A stretch of 6,508 bases of DNA from Erythrobacteraceae bacterium CCH12-C2 (GTDB lineage Bacteria > Pseudomonadota > Alphaproteobacteria > Sphingomonadales > Sphingomonadaceae), in assembly GCA_001556995.1 (NCBI GenBank), contig LSKF01000111.1, positions 1 to 6,508 on the forward strand, written 5' to 3'. Position numbers and translations under genes: made by a program. Of this stretch, positions 5,663 to 6,508 are shown piece by piece (within the stretch, counting starts at the first letter, position 1; each line of letters begins with the position of its first letter). The notes beneath the pieces are model-generated. The model saw nothing but the letters and a program-made list of their open reading frames with translations. It was not told the origin of the DNA and made no database searches.

Positions 5663-6219
5663 CAGGCTCCGATGATCCGTTTCCGCAGCAGCCGCAGGAG
5701 AATGTCATGGTTGATGTTCTCGAAGAACCCTGCGACATCCACATCTACGAGCCATTTCACCCCCGTCCATACGGCTTTGACGTGTTCAAGCGCCGTATGA
5801 CACGACCGGCCCGGCCGGAATCCATGGGAGGCGTTCGAGAACACCGGCTCATAGATCCGTTCGAGCAATTGCCGCGCCACTTCCTGAACGAGGCGGTCAT
5901 CACACGTGGGAATCCCCAGCGGACGCCGTTTGCCCTTGCCTTTCGGGATAAACACCCGACGCACTGGTTTGGGTTCATAGGTCCCCGCCGTCACACTGGC
6001 GATAAGCGGGTCGAGGTCTTCCGGTCCGAAGTCCGCGAAGGTCTCGCCGTCAATACCCGGCGTCATCGCACCCTTGTTGGATGCGATCTTCTGGAGCCCC
6101 TCCTCCCAGAGGAGGCGAGACCCCATCAGACGATAAAGCCCATTTACCCGTTTGCCCGACGCAACGAGCGCCGGAATGGCCTCCAACCGGCCTTTCACAG
6201 TTTCTGGCAGCATCAGCAC
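5656..6219 (-). pseudogene. ltrA: Group II intron reverse transcriptase, N-terminal fragment (RT0-RT3)
   Basis: This is the front part of a group II intron-encoded reverse transcriptase/maturase, the protein that splices and mobilises the intron. The frame starts at GTG 6219 (or ATG 6213) and gives up to 187 residues: NGLYRLMGSRLLWEEG (26-41), RT0/RT1 with KGAMTPGIDG (49-58) and RRVFIPKGKGKRRPLGIPT (87-105), RT2 with DRLVQEVARQLLERIYEP and HGFRPGRS (132-139), and RT3 with WLVDVDVAGFFENINHDIL (156-174). D161 is the probable first catalytic aspartate. The rest, including the YADD box of RT5, is missing. Similarity ends near R181-I182 and the frame then stops. Intact relatives have about 400-600 residues, so this copy cannot be active. 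Confidence 0.88.
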
Positions 6220-6452
6220 ACCCCATGATTGGTGGTTGAAGAATCACAGCTGCCGCCCTTCCCCCGGTCTTCCCCGCTTTCGGCCCAATCGCTCGAGACC
6301 TTATACGGTTGCACCGCCGCCTCCGAAGAGGTCGATGTCCCAGGCATTACCCCGGGCGTTTGAGTAATATGGCGGCTCCGTACCCATGCAGGCCGGCCTA
6401 AGCCGCCTGTTTAGGGCATCCCGTAGTTACGCTGAATGGAGATGCGGCGCGG
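6220..6452 (-). other. Probable remnant of group II intron RNA upstream of the RT
   Basis: No coding frame fits here. The minus strand is rich in small stems: CCTC-TTCG-GAGG (6331-6320, a stable UUCG tetraloop), ATTAC/GTAAT (6368-6364 and 6350-6346), and the 7-base pair at 6371-6377 and 6401-6407. In an intact intron the ORF lies in domain IV, and the RNA before it belongs to domains I-III. A 5' intron end (GTGYG-type) was not found in a convincing place. Because the stretch is only about 230 bases before another gene end, the intron RNA is probably also truncated. Intron identity is inferred from the adjacent RT. Confidence 0.35.
6371..6407. repeat. Inverted repeat with an inner GGCCGGCC palindrome
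   Basis: GGCGGCT (6371-6377) pairs perfectly with AGCCGCC (6401-6407). The 23-base loop contains the 8-base palindrome GGCCGGCC (6391-6398). On the minus strand the hairpin lies about 45 bases after the stop of the partial gene at the right edge. No run of T follows, so it is not a standard terminator. It may be an intron RNA stem. Confidence 0.4.
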
Positions 6453-6508
6453 TTAGCCCTTCTTGGCTTCGAGCGAGATGGCCACCGCATAGGCGAGCCA
6501 CGCCGCCT
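6453..6508 (-). CDS. C-terminal end of an unidentified gene (partial)
   Basis: In one minus-strand frame the last bases of the window read AAWLAYAVAISLEAKKG followed by TAA at 6455-6453. Of the 17 codons, 16 end in G or C, which is the bias of the real genes here, and the hydrophobic then charged composition looks like a natural protein end. The gene enters from beyond the window edge, so its product cannot be named. It lies upstream of the intron remnant and in the same direction as the relaxase. Confidence 0.4.
   Translation of the reverse strand, partial: AAWLAYAVAISLEAKKG

Noticed and set aside
1..6508. CRISPR arrays, tRNA or rRNA genes, IS ends
   Set aside because: No spaced direct repeats, cloverleaf-like segments, rRNA motifs or transposase sequence were seen.

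Overview
The window is GC-rich, with strongly G/C-biased third codon positions in its clear genes. It carries a RES/Xre toxin-antitoxin pair and a MobF (TrwC/TraA-like) relaxase-helicase. This fits an accessory or plasmid-derived conjugative region of an alphaproteobacterium, possibly a sphingomonad. That placement is inferred from remembered family resemblance and was not checked by a search.

Left part (1-1265, plus strand). An AT-richer edge holds a possible Xer (dif-like) recombination site at 28-55. About 260 bases follow with no supported gene. Then comes a two-gene toxin-antitoxin operon: an Xre/MbcA/ParS antitoxin (373-735) and a RES-domain toxin (732-1265). The toxin starts at a TTG that overlaps the antitoxin stop. 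A TTGACA box and three short near-repeats lie just upstream.

Middle part (1305-3422, minus strand). Five small genes run towards the toxin-antitoxin pair and end convergently with it. In transcription order they are: a membrane-anchored DUF2726 (PD-(D/E)XK-like) protein, an unrecognised 188-aa protein, an unrecognised 67-aa protein, an exported protein with six cysteines spaced exactly every third residue, and a zinc-ribbon membrane protein with three hydrophobic segments. The first two are coupled to each other, and to the relaxase frame upstream, by 4-base ATGA overlaps.

Right part (3419-6508, minus strand). A large frame encodes most of a MobF relaxase. It keeps the HUH histidine triad and helicase motifs I to about IV. 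It lacks the N-terminal catalytic tyrosine region and stops before helicase motifs V and VI. Its first residues are not relaxase: they are a piece of group II intron maturase domain X, fused in frame. Just upstream is the N-terminal half of the intron reverse transcriptase (RT0-RT3), which ends by frameshift. A group II intron that lost the middle of its ORF, its 3' end and the relaxase 5' end in deletions explains this layout. A structured stretch (6220-6452) is probably intron RNA. The last 54 bases read as the C-terminus of another gene.

The segment looks like the scarred remnant of a conjugative element: transfer function is probably lost, while the downstream accessory genes and the toxin-antitoxin pair look intact. 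The least explained items are the maturase-relaxase fusion and the CxxC-ladder exported protein with its zinc-ribbon membrane neighbour.
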